64,000 bases of DNA from Crocinitomicaceae bacterium (GCA_002709305.1 PAQM01000006.1:62001-126000); one strand, 5' to 3'; positions 1 to 9,573 are shown, counted from the first letter of the stretch. Program-made: numbers and translations. The notes: generated by a model from the letters alone, not told the origin.

Positions 1-1650
1 GGTGTTAATAAAGATACTCCAAGTGGAAAAAAAATTCTTAAGAATATATACCTTTCATTTTATTATGGTGCTAAAATTGGAATTATAGGCTTAAATGGGT
101 CAGGTAAGTCATCTGTCATGAAAATAATTGCAGGTTTAGACAAATCATTTAAAGGAGAAGTAGTTTTTTCAGAGGGATATTCATTAGGTTATCTACCTCA
201 AGAACCTGAACTTGATTTAAATAAAACAGTCAAAGAAGTAGTTTTAGAAGGAGTTAAAGAAACAGTTGATATTTTAGCTGAATTTGAAAAAATCAATAAT
301 TCTTTCATGGATGAATCTATTATTAATGATTCTAATAAAATGGATCATTTAATAGCTAGACAAGGAGAAGTTCAAGATATTATAGATTCATTAGATGCAT
401 GGGAATTAGATACAAAATTAGAAATAGCAATGGATGCATTAAGGTGTCCTCCAGATGATCAATTAATATCGACTTTATCAGGCGGTGAAAAAAGAAGGGT
501 GGCATTGTGTAGACTTCTACTTAAAAACCCTGACATTTTACTTTTAGATGAACCAACAAACCATTTAGATGCGGAGTCAATAGAATGGCTAGAAAGTCAT
601 CTTCAACAGTATAAGGGAACTGTTATTGCTGTAACACATGATAGATATTTTTTGGATAATGTTGCAGGTTGGATTTTAGAACTAGATAGAGGAGAAGGTA
701 TACCTTGGAAAGGTAATTATTCTTCTTGGTTAGATCAAAAAAGTAAACGTTTAAAAGACGAAGAAAAAACAGAATCTAAACGTCAAAAAATTCTTACTAG
801 AGAATTAGAATGGGTTAGATTAAATCCTAAAGGAAGACAAGCAAAAAATAAAGCTCGTATTAGCAATTATGACAAGTTATTATCTCAAGAATCTAAAGAG
901 AAAGAGCAGAATTTACAAATCCCAATTCCAAATGGACCTCGTCTAGGTAATAACGTTATTGATGCAAATAATGTATCAAAAGGTTTTGCTGAAAAAATAC
1001 TCTATAATGATTTGAATTTTAGTTTACCTCCTGCTGGTATAGTTGGAATTATCGGTCCTAATGGTGCTGGTAAGACAACAATTTTCAAAATGATAATGAA
1101 TGAATTGAAACCAGATTCTGGTCAATTCATAGTGGGTGATACAGTTAAGTTAGGATACGTAGATCAAACACATGCTGATATACAACCTGAAAAAACAGTT
1201 TTTGAAGTTGTTTCAAATGGATTAGATTACATAGAAATTGGAAATCAAAAAATAAATTCACGAGCTTATTTATCTAAGTTTAATTTTAATGGTTCAGATC
1301 AAAATAAAAAAGTTGGTGTTTTATCTGGTGGAGAGAGAAATAGACTTCATCTAGCAATGACATTAAAAATTGAAGCAAATGTTCTATTATTAGATGAGCC
1401 AACTAACGATATCGACATTAATACTTTACGAGCACTAGAAGAAGGAATTCAGAATTTTGCAGGTTGTGCTGTTATTATATCACATGATCGATGGTTTTTA
1501 GATAGAGTATGCACTCATATCCTTGCATTTGAAGGAGATTCAGAAGTATATAGTTTTGAAGGATCATATACAGAATATGAAGAAAATCGTAAAAAGCGTT
1601 TAGGTGATAATACTCCTAAAAGAATTCGATATAAAAAATTAATTAAATGA
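1..1650 (+). CDS. ettA: Energy-dependent translational throttle protein EttA (ABC-F ATPase), 5' end cut by the window
   Basis: The open frame runs from base 1 through the internal ATG at 118, so the first 39 codons shown and an unknown stretch before them belong to the gene. A Walker A motif (GLNGSGKSS) lies at codons 31-39, upstream of that ATG, so the ATG cannot be the start. A first LSGGE signature and LLLDEPTNHLD Walker B follow. A linker rich in Arg and Lys comes next, then a second ATPase with GPNGAGKTT, LSGGERNR and LLLDEPTNDID. This is the soluble, membrane-domain-free ABC-F layout. EttA binds the ribosomal E site and gates translation according to ATP level. The stop overlaps the pepD start (ATGA). 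The subfamily assignment is by overall pattern. Confidence 0.93.
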   Translation, partial: GVNKDTPSGKKILKNIYLSFYYGAKIGIIGLNGSGKSSVMKIIAGLDKSFKGEVVFSEGYSLGYLPQEPELDLNKTVKEVVLEGVKETVDILAEFEKINNSFMDESIINDSNKMDHLIARQGEVQDIIDSLDAWELDTKLEIAMDALRCPPDDQLISTLSGGEKRRVALCRLLLKNPDILLLDEPTNHLDAESIEWLESHLQQYKGTVIAVTHDRYFLDNVAGWILELDRGEGIPWKGNYSSWLDQKSKRLKDEEKTESKRQKILTRELEWVRLNPKGRQAKNKARISNYDKLLSQESKEKEQNLQIPIPNGPRLGNNVIDANNVSKGFAEKILYNDLNFSLPPAGIVGIIGPNGAGKTTIFKMIMNELKPDSGQFIVGDTVKLGYVDQTHADIQPEKTVFEVVSNGLDYIEIGNQKINSRAYLSKFNFNGSDQNKKVGVLSGGERNRLHLAMTLKIEANVLLLDEPTNDIDINTLRALEEGIQNFAGCAVIISHDRWFLDRVCTHILAFEGDSEVYSFEGSYTEYEENRKKRLGDNTPKRIRYKKLIK

Positions 1651-3110
1651 TCAACATAAAAGATATAGAGCCTAAAGTATTATGGTCTCATTTTTCAGAT
1701 TTAAATGCTATTCCTAGACCTTCAAAAAAAGAAGATCGTATAATTACATTCATGATGAATTTTGGTCAAAATTTGGGGCTTCAAACAATAAAAGATAAAG
1801 TTGGAAATGTTATAATTAAAAAGCCAGCTTCTATAGGAATGGAAAATCATAAAACCGTTATTCTTCAATCGCATCTTGATATGGTTCATCAAAAAAATGA
1901 TGAAACAAAATTTGATTTTAATAATCAAGGTATAGAAATGTATGTAGATGGTGATTGGGTAAAAGCTAATGGAACAACTTTAGGTGCTGATAATGGAATT
2001 GGTGTAGCAAGTATTATGGCTATTTTATCATCTACTAAAATCTCTCACCCACCACTAGAGGCTTTATTTACAATTGATGAAGAAACTGGAATGACAGGAG
2101 CTAAGGGTATAGATCCATCTATGTTTGATGGTGAAATACTTTTGAATTTAGATACAGAAGATGACGATGAACTTTCTATAGGTTGTGCAGGAGGAATAGA
2201 CACAAACACATCGTTTTCTTATAATCAAGAACCTGTTTATGGAAATGCTATTTTTATTGAATTGTCTGTAAAAGGTTTAATAGGAGGACATTCAGGGATG
2301 GATATTGATAAAGGTAGAGGAAATGCTAATAAATTTATGAATCGAATTCTTTATCACTTATATTCAAAAATACAGTATCAACTTATTTCATTGAAAGGAG
2401 GTAGTTTACGTAATGCAATACCTAGAGAATCTAAAGCAATAATTACTGTCAAAGAAAACACTTTTGAAACACTAAAAATAGAATTCAATAAAATAAGTGA
2501 AATTATATTAAAAGAATATAGATTAGTTGAAACTGACTTATTTTTTAAATTAAAAAAGGTATCAAATACTTCAAATTCCGCAATCAAAAAAGCTGAATTA
2601 TATAATATTTTAAACACAATATATTCAGTATACAATGGTGTTTATAGAATGAACCCCAGTATTAATGGACTTGTAGAAACATCTTCTAATCTTGCACGTG
2701 TAGTGATTTCTGAAGGTTCTTTTACAACAGAATCATTACAAAGAAGTAGTAGTGAAACCTCAAAATACGACATAGCAAATTCAATTAAAGGAGCATTTAA
2801 ATCTATGGGGTGTTCAGTAATTCAATCTGGAGATTATCCAGGATGGGAACCCAATAAAGAATCAGCTATTCTAAATATTATGATTAGTATTTATAAAGAT
2901 TTATTTTGTGAAGAACCTCAAGTTAAAGCATGCCACGGAGGTTTAGAATGCGGGATTTTCTCAAAACATTTGCCAAATGTAGATATGATTTCATTTGGTC
3001 CTAACATTAGAGGTGCACATTCACCCGATGAAAAATGTCAAATTTCCTCGGTTCAAAAATTTTGGAAATATCTGCTTTACGTATTAAAAAGTGTACCGAA
3101 GAAAAAATAG
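1647..3110 (+). CDS. pepD: Aminoacyl-histidine dipeptidase (cytosolic non-specific dipeptidase, M20C)
   Basis: A 487-residue cytosolic metallopeptidase of the M20 family that cleaves dipeptides, including Xaa-His. Metal-site motifs are in the expected order: SHLDMV near residue 78, LGADNGIG near 112, DEETGMTGA near 145 and GGHSGMDI near 216. A C-terminal region contains the CHGGLECG and GPNIRGAHSPDE segments typical of PepD. The length fits the family (about 480-490). No signal peptide is visible. Its ATG overlaps the ettA stop by four bases, so it is probably translationally coupled to that gene. Confidence 0.94.
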   Translation: MINIKDIEPKVLWSHFSDLNAIPRPSKKEDRIITFMMNFGQNLGLQTIKDKVGNVIIKKPASIGMENHKTVILQSHLDMVHQKNDETKFDFNNQGIEMYVDGDWVKANGTTLGADNGIGVASIMAILSSTKISHPPLEALFTIDEETGMTGAKGIDPSMFDGEILLNLDTEDDDELSIGCAGGIDTNTSFSYNQEPVYGNAIFIELSVKGLIGGHSGMDIDKGRGNANKFMNRILYHLYSKIQYQLISLKGGSLRNAIPRESKAIITVKENTFETLKIEFNKISEIILKEYRLVETDLFFKLKKVSNTSNSAIKKAELYNILNTIYSVYNGVYRMNPSINGLVETSSNLARVVISEGSFTTESLQRSSSETSKYDIANSIKGAFKSMGCSVIQSGDYPGWEPNKESAILNIMISIYKDLFCEEPQVKACHGGLECGIFSKHLPNVDMISFGPNIRGAHSPDEKCQISSVQKFWKYLLYVLKSVPKKK

Positions 3111-3113
3111 AAA

Positions 3114-3659
3114 TTATTTTAAAACAATTCTTCGTTCTATTTTTCCATCATCGTATCTAAATATAAGAGGTATATTATATTTAATATCTGTTTCTCTACC
3201 CATTATATCAGTAATTAATATTAATTTTCTTTTATTAAATGAATTGTATTCATCTAAAGATAGGGAAGAGGTTGCAGTACCAGTCCAAATTACTGTATCT
3301 ATAAAATTGTTGTTGGTGGTTATTTCCATTTTTATAATTCCAGTACCAGGAGTATTAGCAGGGTAAAAATGGCAATTTAAATAATTTTGAGTATTTGGAT
3401 TAAATATCAGATTTCCAGATGATATACCAATTGGATTACACATTGGAAAACAAATAGAATAATCCCAAGTAGGTGGCATTGTACTTGAAATTATATTCCA
3501 TGAAACGTTTATAGAATCATATGAATTATAGTAAGTGTTTTGATAAAAATCACTTACTGAAGCATCATCTGAGAAATTAATATTATGGTCATCAATTGAA
3601 TAAATTTGAGATGAAGAAAAAAAAGATGATAGAGTTAATATGAATAGTAGTAATCTCAT
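3114..3659 (-). CDS. Small secreted protein with T9SS sorting-like C-terminus
   Basis: A 181-residue protein with a signal peptide at residues 1-20 (MRLLLFILTLSSFFSSSQ). The middle part is Asn/Ser/Tyr rich with a Cys pair (SICFPMC) and reads like a beta-sandwich of unknown role. The last 37 residues contain ITDIMGRET, then NIPLIFRYDDG and a basic end (ERRIVLK). This is the pattern of a type A T9SS sorting domain (Gly-Arg-Glu, then aromatic-Gly, then basic tail). The same tail pattern is seen in the gene at 20481. It is probably exported and processed by the T9SS. The function of the body is unknown. It converges on pepD with a gap of three bases. Confidence 0.72.
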   Translation of the reverse strand: MRLLLFILTLSSFFSSSQIYSIDDHNINFSDDASVSDFYQNTYYNSYDSINVSWNIISSTMPPTWDYSICFPMCNPIGISSGNLIFNPNTQNYLNCHFYPANTPGTGIIKMEITTNNNFIDTVIWTGTATSSLSLDEYNSFNKRKLILITDIMGRETDIKYNIPLIFRYDDGKIERRIVLK

Positions 3660-3769
3660 AATTAAGTAGTATTAAAATTAATCAATTAATCAATTACTAA
3701 ATATAACAAAAATGAAACTTTTAAAATTATAATCCGTTCTAAATAATACTTCTGAAAAAAAAGAAAAAG

Positions 3770-3931
3770 ATGAAAGACATGAAATTAGCCCAACGCAAAT
3801 TAATTGAACATAAAATTAAAGGGAAAAATAGTGATTTAAATATCTTTGAAGTTGCTAAACTTATGGACACTATTAAAAAAATTTCAAAAAGTAATCAAGA
3901 TCAAAAATTATTTAATTATTGTTTAAACTAG
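3770..3931 (+). CDS. Possible small protein, 53 residues, unknown
   Basis: An open frame of 53 codons fills the otherwise empty stretch between the secreted protein and mnmA. It starts MKDMKLAQRKLIEHK, is rich in Lys and Ile, and looks helical and soluble with no signal peptide. A purine-rich stretch (aaaaaagaaaaag) precedes the ATG; a second in-frame ATG lies at 3779. Codon use resembles the neighbours, but AT-rich sequence readily yields such frames. It ends 11 bases before the convergent mnmA stop. I do not recognise a family. Confidence 0.35.
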   Translation: MKDMKLAQRKLIEHKIKGKNSDLNIFEVAKLMDTIKKISKSNQDQKLFNYCLN

Positions 3932-3942
3932 TTGTTAAAGAG

Positions 3943-5121
3943 CTAGTGATATATAACACCTGATCCTATTAATTCATTTTCTATATAAAATGCTGCAAAT
4001 TGACCAGGAGTAATTCCTCTTTGTTTTTTTGAAAACAAAATATATAATCCATTATTTTTTTTAAATATTTTTGCCTTTTCCAAAGGTTGTCTATATCTAA
4101 TTCTAACTAGACAGGATAGTCCATTTATATTATTAATATCATATTTGTTGGAAATAAAATGAACTGTTTCAGTTTCAATTTTCAAAGCAAATTTATTTAG
4201 TCCTGGATGCTCTTTTGTTTGACCAGTATATATAATATTTAAATCAACATCAATACCTATAACAAATGAAGGTTTTGGTCTACCACCAATATGTAATCCC
4301 TTTCTTTGACCTATAGTGTAATAATGAATACCCTGATGATTAGCTATAACTTTTCCCATTTCTGGGGTATAGTGGAATGGCGACGCTAATAATTCAATAT
4401 TTTCTTCGGTCTTTTTTATTGAATTATATTTTTGATATTCAATTAAATCACTAGGAATTTCAATAATATCACCTTTAATAGGCTTTAATTTTTGTTGTAA
4501 AAAGGTTGGTAGGCTTATTTTGCCCACAAAACATAAACCCTGAGAATCTTTTTTGTTTGCATTATGTAGATTGGCCTTTAAAGCGATTTTTCTGACTTCT
4601 GATTTTAACATTTCACCAAGAGGAAATATTGCTTTCGATAATTGCTCTTGATTTAATTGACATAAAAAGTAAGATTGATCTTTGTTAGAATCTTTACCTG
4701 CTAACAAACCATAACTACCATCTGTATTAATAGTTTTTTGACAATAATGACCAGTCGCAATAAAGTCAGCACCAATTTTTAGTGCCTCATTTAAAAAAAC
4801 ATCAAATTTAATCTCTCTATTACAAAGAATATCAGGATTAGGTGTTCTACCTTTTTCATACTCATTGAACATATAGTCAATAATTCTACTTTTATATTCT
4901 TTACTTAAGTCAATTACTTGAAAAGGTATATCTAATTTTTGAGAAATTAACAAGGCGTCATTAGAGTCATCAATCCATGGGCAATCATCTGAAATAGTAA
5001 CCGTTTCATCATGCCAATTCCTCATGAACATTCCGATGACATCGTATCCTTTTTCCTTTAATAAAAGTGCTGTAACACTTGAATCTACACCACCAGATAA
5101 ACCTACAACTACACGTTTCAT
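3943..5121 (-). CDS. mnmA: tRNA-specific 2-thiouridylase MnmA
   Basis: A 392-residue enzyme that thiolates U34 of tRNA-Lys, -Glu and -Gln using ATP and sulfur relayed by persulfide carriers. The PP-loop motif LSGGVDSSV is at residues 8-16, TPNPDILCN places the first catalytic Cys at 100, ATGHYC follows at 122-127, and GLCFVG gives the second Cys at 197. The C-terminal beta-barrel ends in ITPGQFAAFY. The length is typical for the family. The start is supported by MKRVVVGLSGG, which opens directly on the first beta strand. A promoter-like site ends only four bases upstream of the ATG. Confidence 0.96.
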   Translation of the reverse strand: MKRVVVGLSGGVDSSVTALLLKEKGYDVIGMFMRNWHDETVTISDDCPWIDDSNDALLISQKLDIPFQVIDLSKEYKSRIIDYMFNEYEKGRTPNPDILCNREIKFDVFLNEALKIGADFIATGHYCQKTINTDGSYGLLAGKDSNKDQSYFLCQLNQEQLSKAIFPLGEMLKSEVRKIALKANLHNANKKDSQGLCFVGKISLPTFLQQKLKPIKGDIIEIPSDLIEYQKYNSIKKTEENIELLASPFHYTPEMGKVIANHQGIHYYTIGQRKGLHIGGRPKPSFVIGIDVDLNIIYTGQTKEHPGLNKFALKIETETVHFISNKYDINNINGLSCLVRIRYRQPLEKAKIFKKNNGLYILFSKKQRGITPGQFAAFYIENELIGSGVIYH

Positions 5122-5125
5122 ATAC

Positions 5126-5156
5126 CAAAACTAGCATTATACAATAAAAATATCAA
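5126..5156 (-). promoter_or_regulatory. Bacteroidota-type promoter of mnmA
   Basis: On the minus strand TTG (5154-5156) is followed after 20 bases by TAGTTTTG (5126-5133), matching the Bacteroidota housekeeping pattern TTG-N19-21-TAnnTTTG. The mnmA ATG begins four bases after the -7 box, so the predicted transcript would have almost no leader. Confidence 0.6.
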
Positions 5157-5159
5157 ATC

Positions 5160-5179
5160 TTATAATTGTTAAATTATAA
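5160..5179. repeat. Perfect inverted repeat in the mnmA/5217 divergent region
   Basis: Two 8-base arms, TTATAATT and AATTATAA, are separated by GTTA. The repeat sits between the mnmA promoter and the start of the divergent secreted-protein gene. It could be an operator or a chance product of the AT-rich sequence; nothing else distinguishes these. Confidence 0.3.
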
Positions 5180-5216
5180 CAGGTCTATTACTTTAGTAAT
5201 TAAATTAATTATTAAC

Positions 5217-5930
5217 GTGAAGATAAATTATCTAGTATATATTATAATATTAATTACAAATATTACTGCATACTGTCAAGAATGTAATGAAGTATTGTTT
5301 AAAGGAAGAATATTAGATACTTTGAGACCTAAAGCATTCTATAACTTAATGGTCATAAATCAAACTACTGGACTTGGAGTTTTTGGTCAACCAAATGGAT
5401 CTTTCAACGTTTATGCTAATCAAGGAGATTCAGTTACACTTTCTATAAAGGGATATCCACTCATAAATATAGTTATAAGAGGCAATAGAGATTGTCAGCA
5501 TGAAGTTTTTTATTTTATAGAAGGAAAGATTCAAGAATTTGAACCTGTTAATGTTAAACCTTTAAAGTCTTTAGAAGAAATTAAAGAAGAAAGAAAAGCA
5601 TTAGCGATGCGAGAAACAAGAATGGTAACAGGAATAGAAGTTCTTCAGAGTCCAATTACAGCACTTTACCAAGCATTATCTAAAAAGGAAAAATCAAAAA
5701 GATGGGTTGCAAATCAAGAACATTTAGATAATCAAAAACGGATTCTTCAAGAATTATTAAGAACCTATGTTGCATATGAAATAATAGAACTTTCTAATGA
5801 TGAATTTGAATCTTTCATTTCATTTTTAAATATTAATGAAGTTTTCTTAAAAACAGCATCTGAAATGGAGTTGATAACCTTTATAAAAGATAAATTTGAT
5901 CATTATAGAAAAATAGAAATAAAAAGATAA
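5217..5930 (+). CDS. Secreted conserved hypothetical protein, carboxypeptidase-regulatory-like N-terminus
   Basis: A Bacteroidota-type secreted protein of about 237 residues. I place the start at the GTG at 5217 because it opens a clean signal peptide (MKINYLVYIIILITNITAYC). The longer TTG reading at 5166 adds a tail that lies in the inverted repeat. After the signal, about 90 residues look like the beta-sandwich of carboxypeptidase regulatory-like domains (FKGRILDTL, then GVFGQPNGSFNV, then GDSVTLSIKGY). The C-terminal half is helical and charged (LKSLEEIKEERKA). Proteins of this layout are common in Flavobacteriia, but I know of no assigned function. It converges on the M1 peptidase gene. 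Confidence 0.75.
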   Translation: MKINYLVYIIILITNITAYCQECNEVLFKGRILDTLRPKAFYNLMVINQTTGLGVFGQPNGSFNVYANQGDSVTLSIKGYPLINIVIRGNRDCQHEVFYFIEGKIQEFEPVNVKPLKSLEEIKEERKALAMRETRMVTGIEVLQSPITALYQALSKKEKSKRWVANQEHLDNQKRILQELLRTYVAYEIIELSNDEFESFISFLNINEVFLKTASEMELITFIKDKFDHYRKIEIKR

Positions 5931-5945
5931 CTTTCTTTCACACTA

Positions 5946-8240
5946 CTATTTCAGCATTTCTTGTAATCTATTATTTCTTTGCATAGGATTTTCATTAGTA
6001 TTTTTTCTTTTAAACAAACTATAACGAGTTGGTTGTTTTTTTGGAGGCCAACTATTATTATTTAAATCAGTATCAGCAGTTTCAAGGAATGGATCTAATC
6101 TTACCGAAGAAATCTTTTTATCAAACATAAATACTTTTGAAACTTTATCTTCATACCTTCTCCATATTTCCGCTGGAATTCTAATAACCACATTAGTTTT
6201 ATCAATGAATTCAAATTTTAATATAATAGGCATTGGTAAACCACCTAAATTAGAAAATTTAATTTCGTAAAACTGTTTTTCAGAATTTAAAATATTCATT
6301 TGATTTTCTGATATTTTTTTTCTCAAATCCTCATATTCTTGTATGTCAATAGCATCAACTTCATATATATTACGTTTTGCATAAAAGTCATCAATATTTG
6401 AATCTTTTTCATTAACCGTTTCTTTTATTGATGACTTATTCCTAATTACACCTATGTGTGTATCTAAATTTTGATTTTCATTTTTTTTGATCTCTTTTTC
6501 AATATTAGGGTTTTCAGTGTTTAATTGATACCAATTTACTTCATCAATACTTATATCAACATGATCAGTTGTATAAAACCAACCTCTCCAAAACCAATCT
6601 AAATCAACGGCTGATGCATCTTCCATTGTTCTAAAAAAATCAGCAGGTGTTGGGTGTTTAAATTTCCAACGTTCGCAATATATTTTAAATGCATAATCAA
6701 ATAATTCTCTTCCCATAATTGTTTCTCTTAAAATATTAAGAGCTGTTGCAGGCTTACCGTATGCATTATTACCAAATTGCCATATAGATTCTGAATTAGT
6801 CATAATTGGTGATATTCTATCTTTATCACCACGCATATAATCAACAATTAAATGTGCAGGCCCCCTTCTAGAAGGATACCCTCGTTCCCATTCTTGTTCA
6901 GTCAAATACTGAACAAATGTGTTCAGACCTTCGTCCATCCATGTCCATTGTCGTTCATCAGAATTAATAATCATAGGAAAAAAGTTGTGTCCAACTTCAT
7001 GAATGATTACTCCCCACATCCCATATTTTGTTCTTTCAGAATATGTACCATCTTTTTCAGGACGACCTCCATTGAAACAAATCATTGGATATTCCATTCC
7101 GATTGATTTAGAATGAACAGATATTGCAACAGGGTAGGGATAATCAATAGTATATTTAGAATATGTTTTAAGTGAATGTGCAACTAATTTTGTTGAATAT
7201 CTTTCCCATAATGGATTACCCTCTTTTGGATAATATGACATTGCTAGAACATTGTTTGACCCAATATTTACATTTTGTGCATCCCATATAAATTTACGAG
7301 AACTGGCAAATGCAAAATCTCTAACATTTTTAGCTTTATAAATCCAGGTTTTCTTTTTATTCGACTTATTTTTCTCAGTACTTTCTGCTTCTTGTTGATT
7401 GACTATAAATATAGGAGTATCGGATTTTTTTGCTTTATTCAACCTTGATATCTGTTCATTATTTAGCACAGCTTTCAGATTATATAATTGACCTGTTGAT
7501 GCTACAATATGGTCAGCGGGAACAGTAATTGAAACATCATAGTCACCAAAAGGTAATGCAAATTCTCCTCTTCCTAAAAATTGTTTATTTTGCCAACCTT
7601 CAATATCATTGTAAACACACATTCTTGGAAACCATTGTGCTATTGTGTATAAATAATTTCCATTTTCTTCAAAATACTCAAAACCACTTCTTCCACCAAT
7701 TTTCATTCTATCATTTATGTTATACCACCATTTAATTTTAAATGAAATAACTCCATTGGTTTTTAAAGGATTTTCTAGATTAATCCTTAACATAGTTTTA
7801 TTTATTGAATATGAAATTTTTTTTCCTGATAATGATTCAACTTTTTGAATTTTAAAACCACCATCAAAACGAAAAATTTTTCTTTCTATATCATTTATAG
7901 ATTTAAAATCTTCCATTCTTTCTATATTAATTAATTTTGAGTCAGAATCCAATGATCTAACATTTTGATCTAATTGAATCCATAAATACTCTAATTTGTC
8001 TGGAGAATTATTTGTATAAGTTATTACTTCTTCTCCATATAGTTTTTGGTTTTCATCATCTATTTCTACTTTAATTTTATAGTCAGCTTTTTGTTGATAA
8101 TAGTTATGTCCAGGTGCACCTGAAGCATTTCGATATTCGTTAGGTGTAGGTAATTCTTGTTCTAATTGAGCAAATTTATTTTGCACTTGTGAATATGCTA
8201 ATATTGGGAATAAATAAAAAAATATAAGTTTTATTTTCAT
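5946..8240 (-). CDS. Secreted M1-family metallopeptidase
   Basis: A 764-residue peptidase with a signal peptide (residues 1-18, ending LAYSQ). The zinc site is HEVGH at 414-418 with the third ligand E437 in WMDEGLN, giving the HEXXH-18-E spacing of clan MA gluzincins. GMEYP at 381-385 replaces the GxMEN substrate motif, as in the periplasmic Bacteroidota subfamily. Residues 1-250 form the N-terminal beta domain. Charged inserts near 285-300 and 585-640 (Lys, Asn, Asp rich) have no catalytic role that I can see. The gene starts three bases after the DUF6702 gene, so the two are probably co-transcribed. The role is probably aminopeptidase action on peptides in the periplasm or outside the cell. 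Confidence 0.9.
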   Translation of the reverse strand: MKIKLIFFYLFPILAYSQVQNKFAQLEQELPTPNEYRNASGAPGHNYYQQKADYKIKVEIDDENQKLYGEEVITYTNNSPDKLEYLWIQLDQNVRSLDSDSKLINIERMEDFKSINDIERKIFRFDGGFKIQKVESLSGKKISYSINKTMLRINLENPLKTNGVISFKIKWWYNINDRMKIGGRSGFEYFEENGNYLYTIAQWFPRMCVYNDIEGWQNKQFLGRGEFALPFGDYDVSITVPADHIVASTGQLYNLKAVLNNEQISRLNKAKKSDTPIFIVNQQEAESTEKNKSNKKKTWIYKAKNVRDFAFASSRKFIWDAQNVNIGSNNVLAMSYYPKEGNPLWERYSTKLVAHSLKTYSKYTIDYPYPVAISVHSKSIGMEYPMICFNGGRPEKDGTYSERTKYGMWGVIIHEVGHNFFPMIINSDERQWTWMDEGLNTFVQYLTEQEWERGYPSRRGPAHLIVDYMRGDKDRISPIMTNSESIWQFGNNAYGKPATALNILRETIMGRELFDYAFKIYCERWKFKHPTPADFFRTMEDASAVDLDWFWRGWFYTTDHVDISIDEVNWYQLNTENPNIEKEIKKNENQNLDTHIGVIRNKSSIKETVNEKDSNIDDFYAKRNIYEVDAIDIQEYEDLRKKISENQMNILNSEKQFYEIKFSNLGGLPMPIILKFEFIDKTNVVIRIPAEIWRRYEDKVSKVFMFDKKISSVRLDPFLETADTDLNNNSWPPKKQPTRYSLFKRKNTNENPMQRNNRLQEMLK

Positions 8241-8243
8241 AAT

Positions 8244-8732
8244 TTAAAATTTAATTGATTGAAGTCTTTCTGAATAAAAAAATTCTTTTGTGTAAGAATT
8301 ATTGTTGTGAATAAAAGTTATTTTATTTTGCTGCGTTTTATTCTGATCCATTAATAGATCAAATAGAACCTTAATTTCTTTGTTTAAAAGAATCTCCTCT
8401 GATTCAAGATAAAAATTCATAGTGCCATTTAAAAAAAGTTCTGTACCAATCATTTTGAGTGAAATTAAATCATCAGACCAAATTTTAAAGTGATTTTTGA
8501 TGTAATTTTCAACTAATTTAAATTCTGATTTTTTTTGATAAAGAAGATTTAAATCTGTAATCATTATTTTTTCAGAATTCATACAATCTTCGAAATCATG
8601 AGTTGAAACAGTAATTGTACATTCTATTCTTTTCGTTTTTTGATTATATTCTAATTCAGAAAAAGCGAAAAAAAAATCGTGCCCAAATGAATAAAACGAA
8701 GTTGAAAACACGATTAAAAAAAGGAATTTCAT
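8244..8732 (-). CDS. DUF6702-like secreted protein
   Basis: A 162-residue protein with a short signal peptide (MKFLFLIVFSTSFYSFG) followed by HDFFFAFSELEYN. It then has alternating beta strands (IECTITVSTHDFED) and a mid-region helix. This pattern matches the DUF6702 family, which in Bacteroidota often lies directly upstream of an M1 peptidase, as it does here with a gap of three bases. The family's function is not established. Association with the peptidase or with envelope processing is inference from context only. Confidence 0.72.
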   Translation of the reverse strand: MKFLFLIVFSTSFYSFGHDFFFAFSELEYNQKTKRIECTITVSTHDFEDCMNSEKIMITDLNLLYQKKSEFKLVENYIKNHFKIWSDDLISLKMIGTELFLNGTMNFYLESEEILLNKEIKVLFDLLMDQNKTQQNKITFIHNNNSYTKEFFYSERLQSIKF

Positions 8733-8834
8733 GAAAAGATTATAATTATAGATTAAGATGAATAAAGTTAATAAGTATTTCTTTTTTTTTTAAGAAAACT
8801 AAAAAAATAATGTGTTTGTATATCTTTACATATT

Positions 8835-9566
8835 ATGAAAAATAAAATTGATAAATTATCAATAATTATTCCTGCCTTCAATGAAGAGCAAACAATCCGT
8901 TACATTCTTGAAAAAATAATGTTTGTTTCTTTAAAAAATGATATAAATAAAGAAATTATCATTATTAATGATTATTCTTCAGATAATACAGAGGATGTTG
9001 TTAATAATTATATTCATGAAAATCCTAAAATTGATATTCTTCTACATAATCAAGATAAAAATTATGGTAAAGGTGCTGCAATAAGAAAAGGTATTGAATT
9101 AGCAAATGGAGAGTATTTAATAATTCAAGATGCAGATTTAGAGTATAATCCTCAAGAATACAATGATTTATTAACCCCTATTTTAGAAGGTCAAGCTGAT
9201 GTTGTATATGGTTCAAGATTTATTGGTGGAAAACCGCATCGTATTTTGTTTTTTTGGCATTCAATTGGTAATATTTTTTTAACTCGTTTATCTAATATGT
9301 TCACTAACCTAAATCTTACGGATATGGAGACATGTTATAAAATGATTCAAACCGACATTGCAAAATCAATAAAACTAAAAGAAAATCGTTTTGGTTTTGA
9401 ACCAGAAATTACAGCGAAATTATCTAGAATTCCTAAAATTAGAATTTATGAAGTAGGGATTTCATATTACGGTAGAACTTATGAAGAAGGCAAGAAAATT
9501 GGATGGAAAGATGGTTTTAGAGCAATCTACTGTATAATAAAATATGGACTATTTAAAATGAAATAA
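8835..9566 (+). CDS. Family 2 glycosyltransferase, dolichyl/undecaprenyl-phosphate sugar transferase type
   Basis: A 243-residue GT-A fold enzyme. LSIIIPAFNEEQTI (residues 8-21) is the nucleotide-sugar binding strand, IQDADLEYNPQEY carries the metal-binding DxD-type site, and YGSRFIGG follows. This resembles the DPM1/DPG-like group that transfers a sugar from NDP-sugar to a polyprenyl phosphate at the inner membrane. No C-terminal membrane helices are present, so it is of the soluble or peripheral type. The sugar cannot be told from the sequence. It is a lone gene. A TATCTTTA box lies six bases before the ATG. Confidence 0.85.
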   Translation: MKNKIDKLSIIIPAFNEEQTIRYILEKIMFVSLKNDINKEIIIINDYSSDNTEDVVNNYIHENPKIDILLHNQDKNYGKGAAIRKGIELANGEYLIIQDADLEYNPQEYNDLLTPILEGQADVVYGSRFIGGKPHRILFFWHSIGNIFLTRLSNMFTNLNLTDMETCYKMIQTDIAKSIKLKENRFGFEPEITAKLSRIPKIRIYEVGISYYGRTYEEGKKIGWKDGFRAIYCIIKYGLFKMK

Positions 9567-9573
9567 TAAATTA

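Noticed and set aside
118-1650. ATG at 118 as the start of the ABC-F gene
   Set aside because: The Walker A motif lies upstream of it in the same open frame, so the gene begins before the window.
5166-5216. TTG at 5166 as the start of the secreted protein
   Set aside because: It adds residues that lie in an inverted repeat; the GTG at 5217 gives a proper signal peptide.
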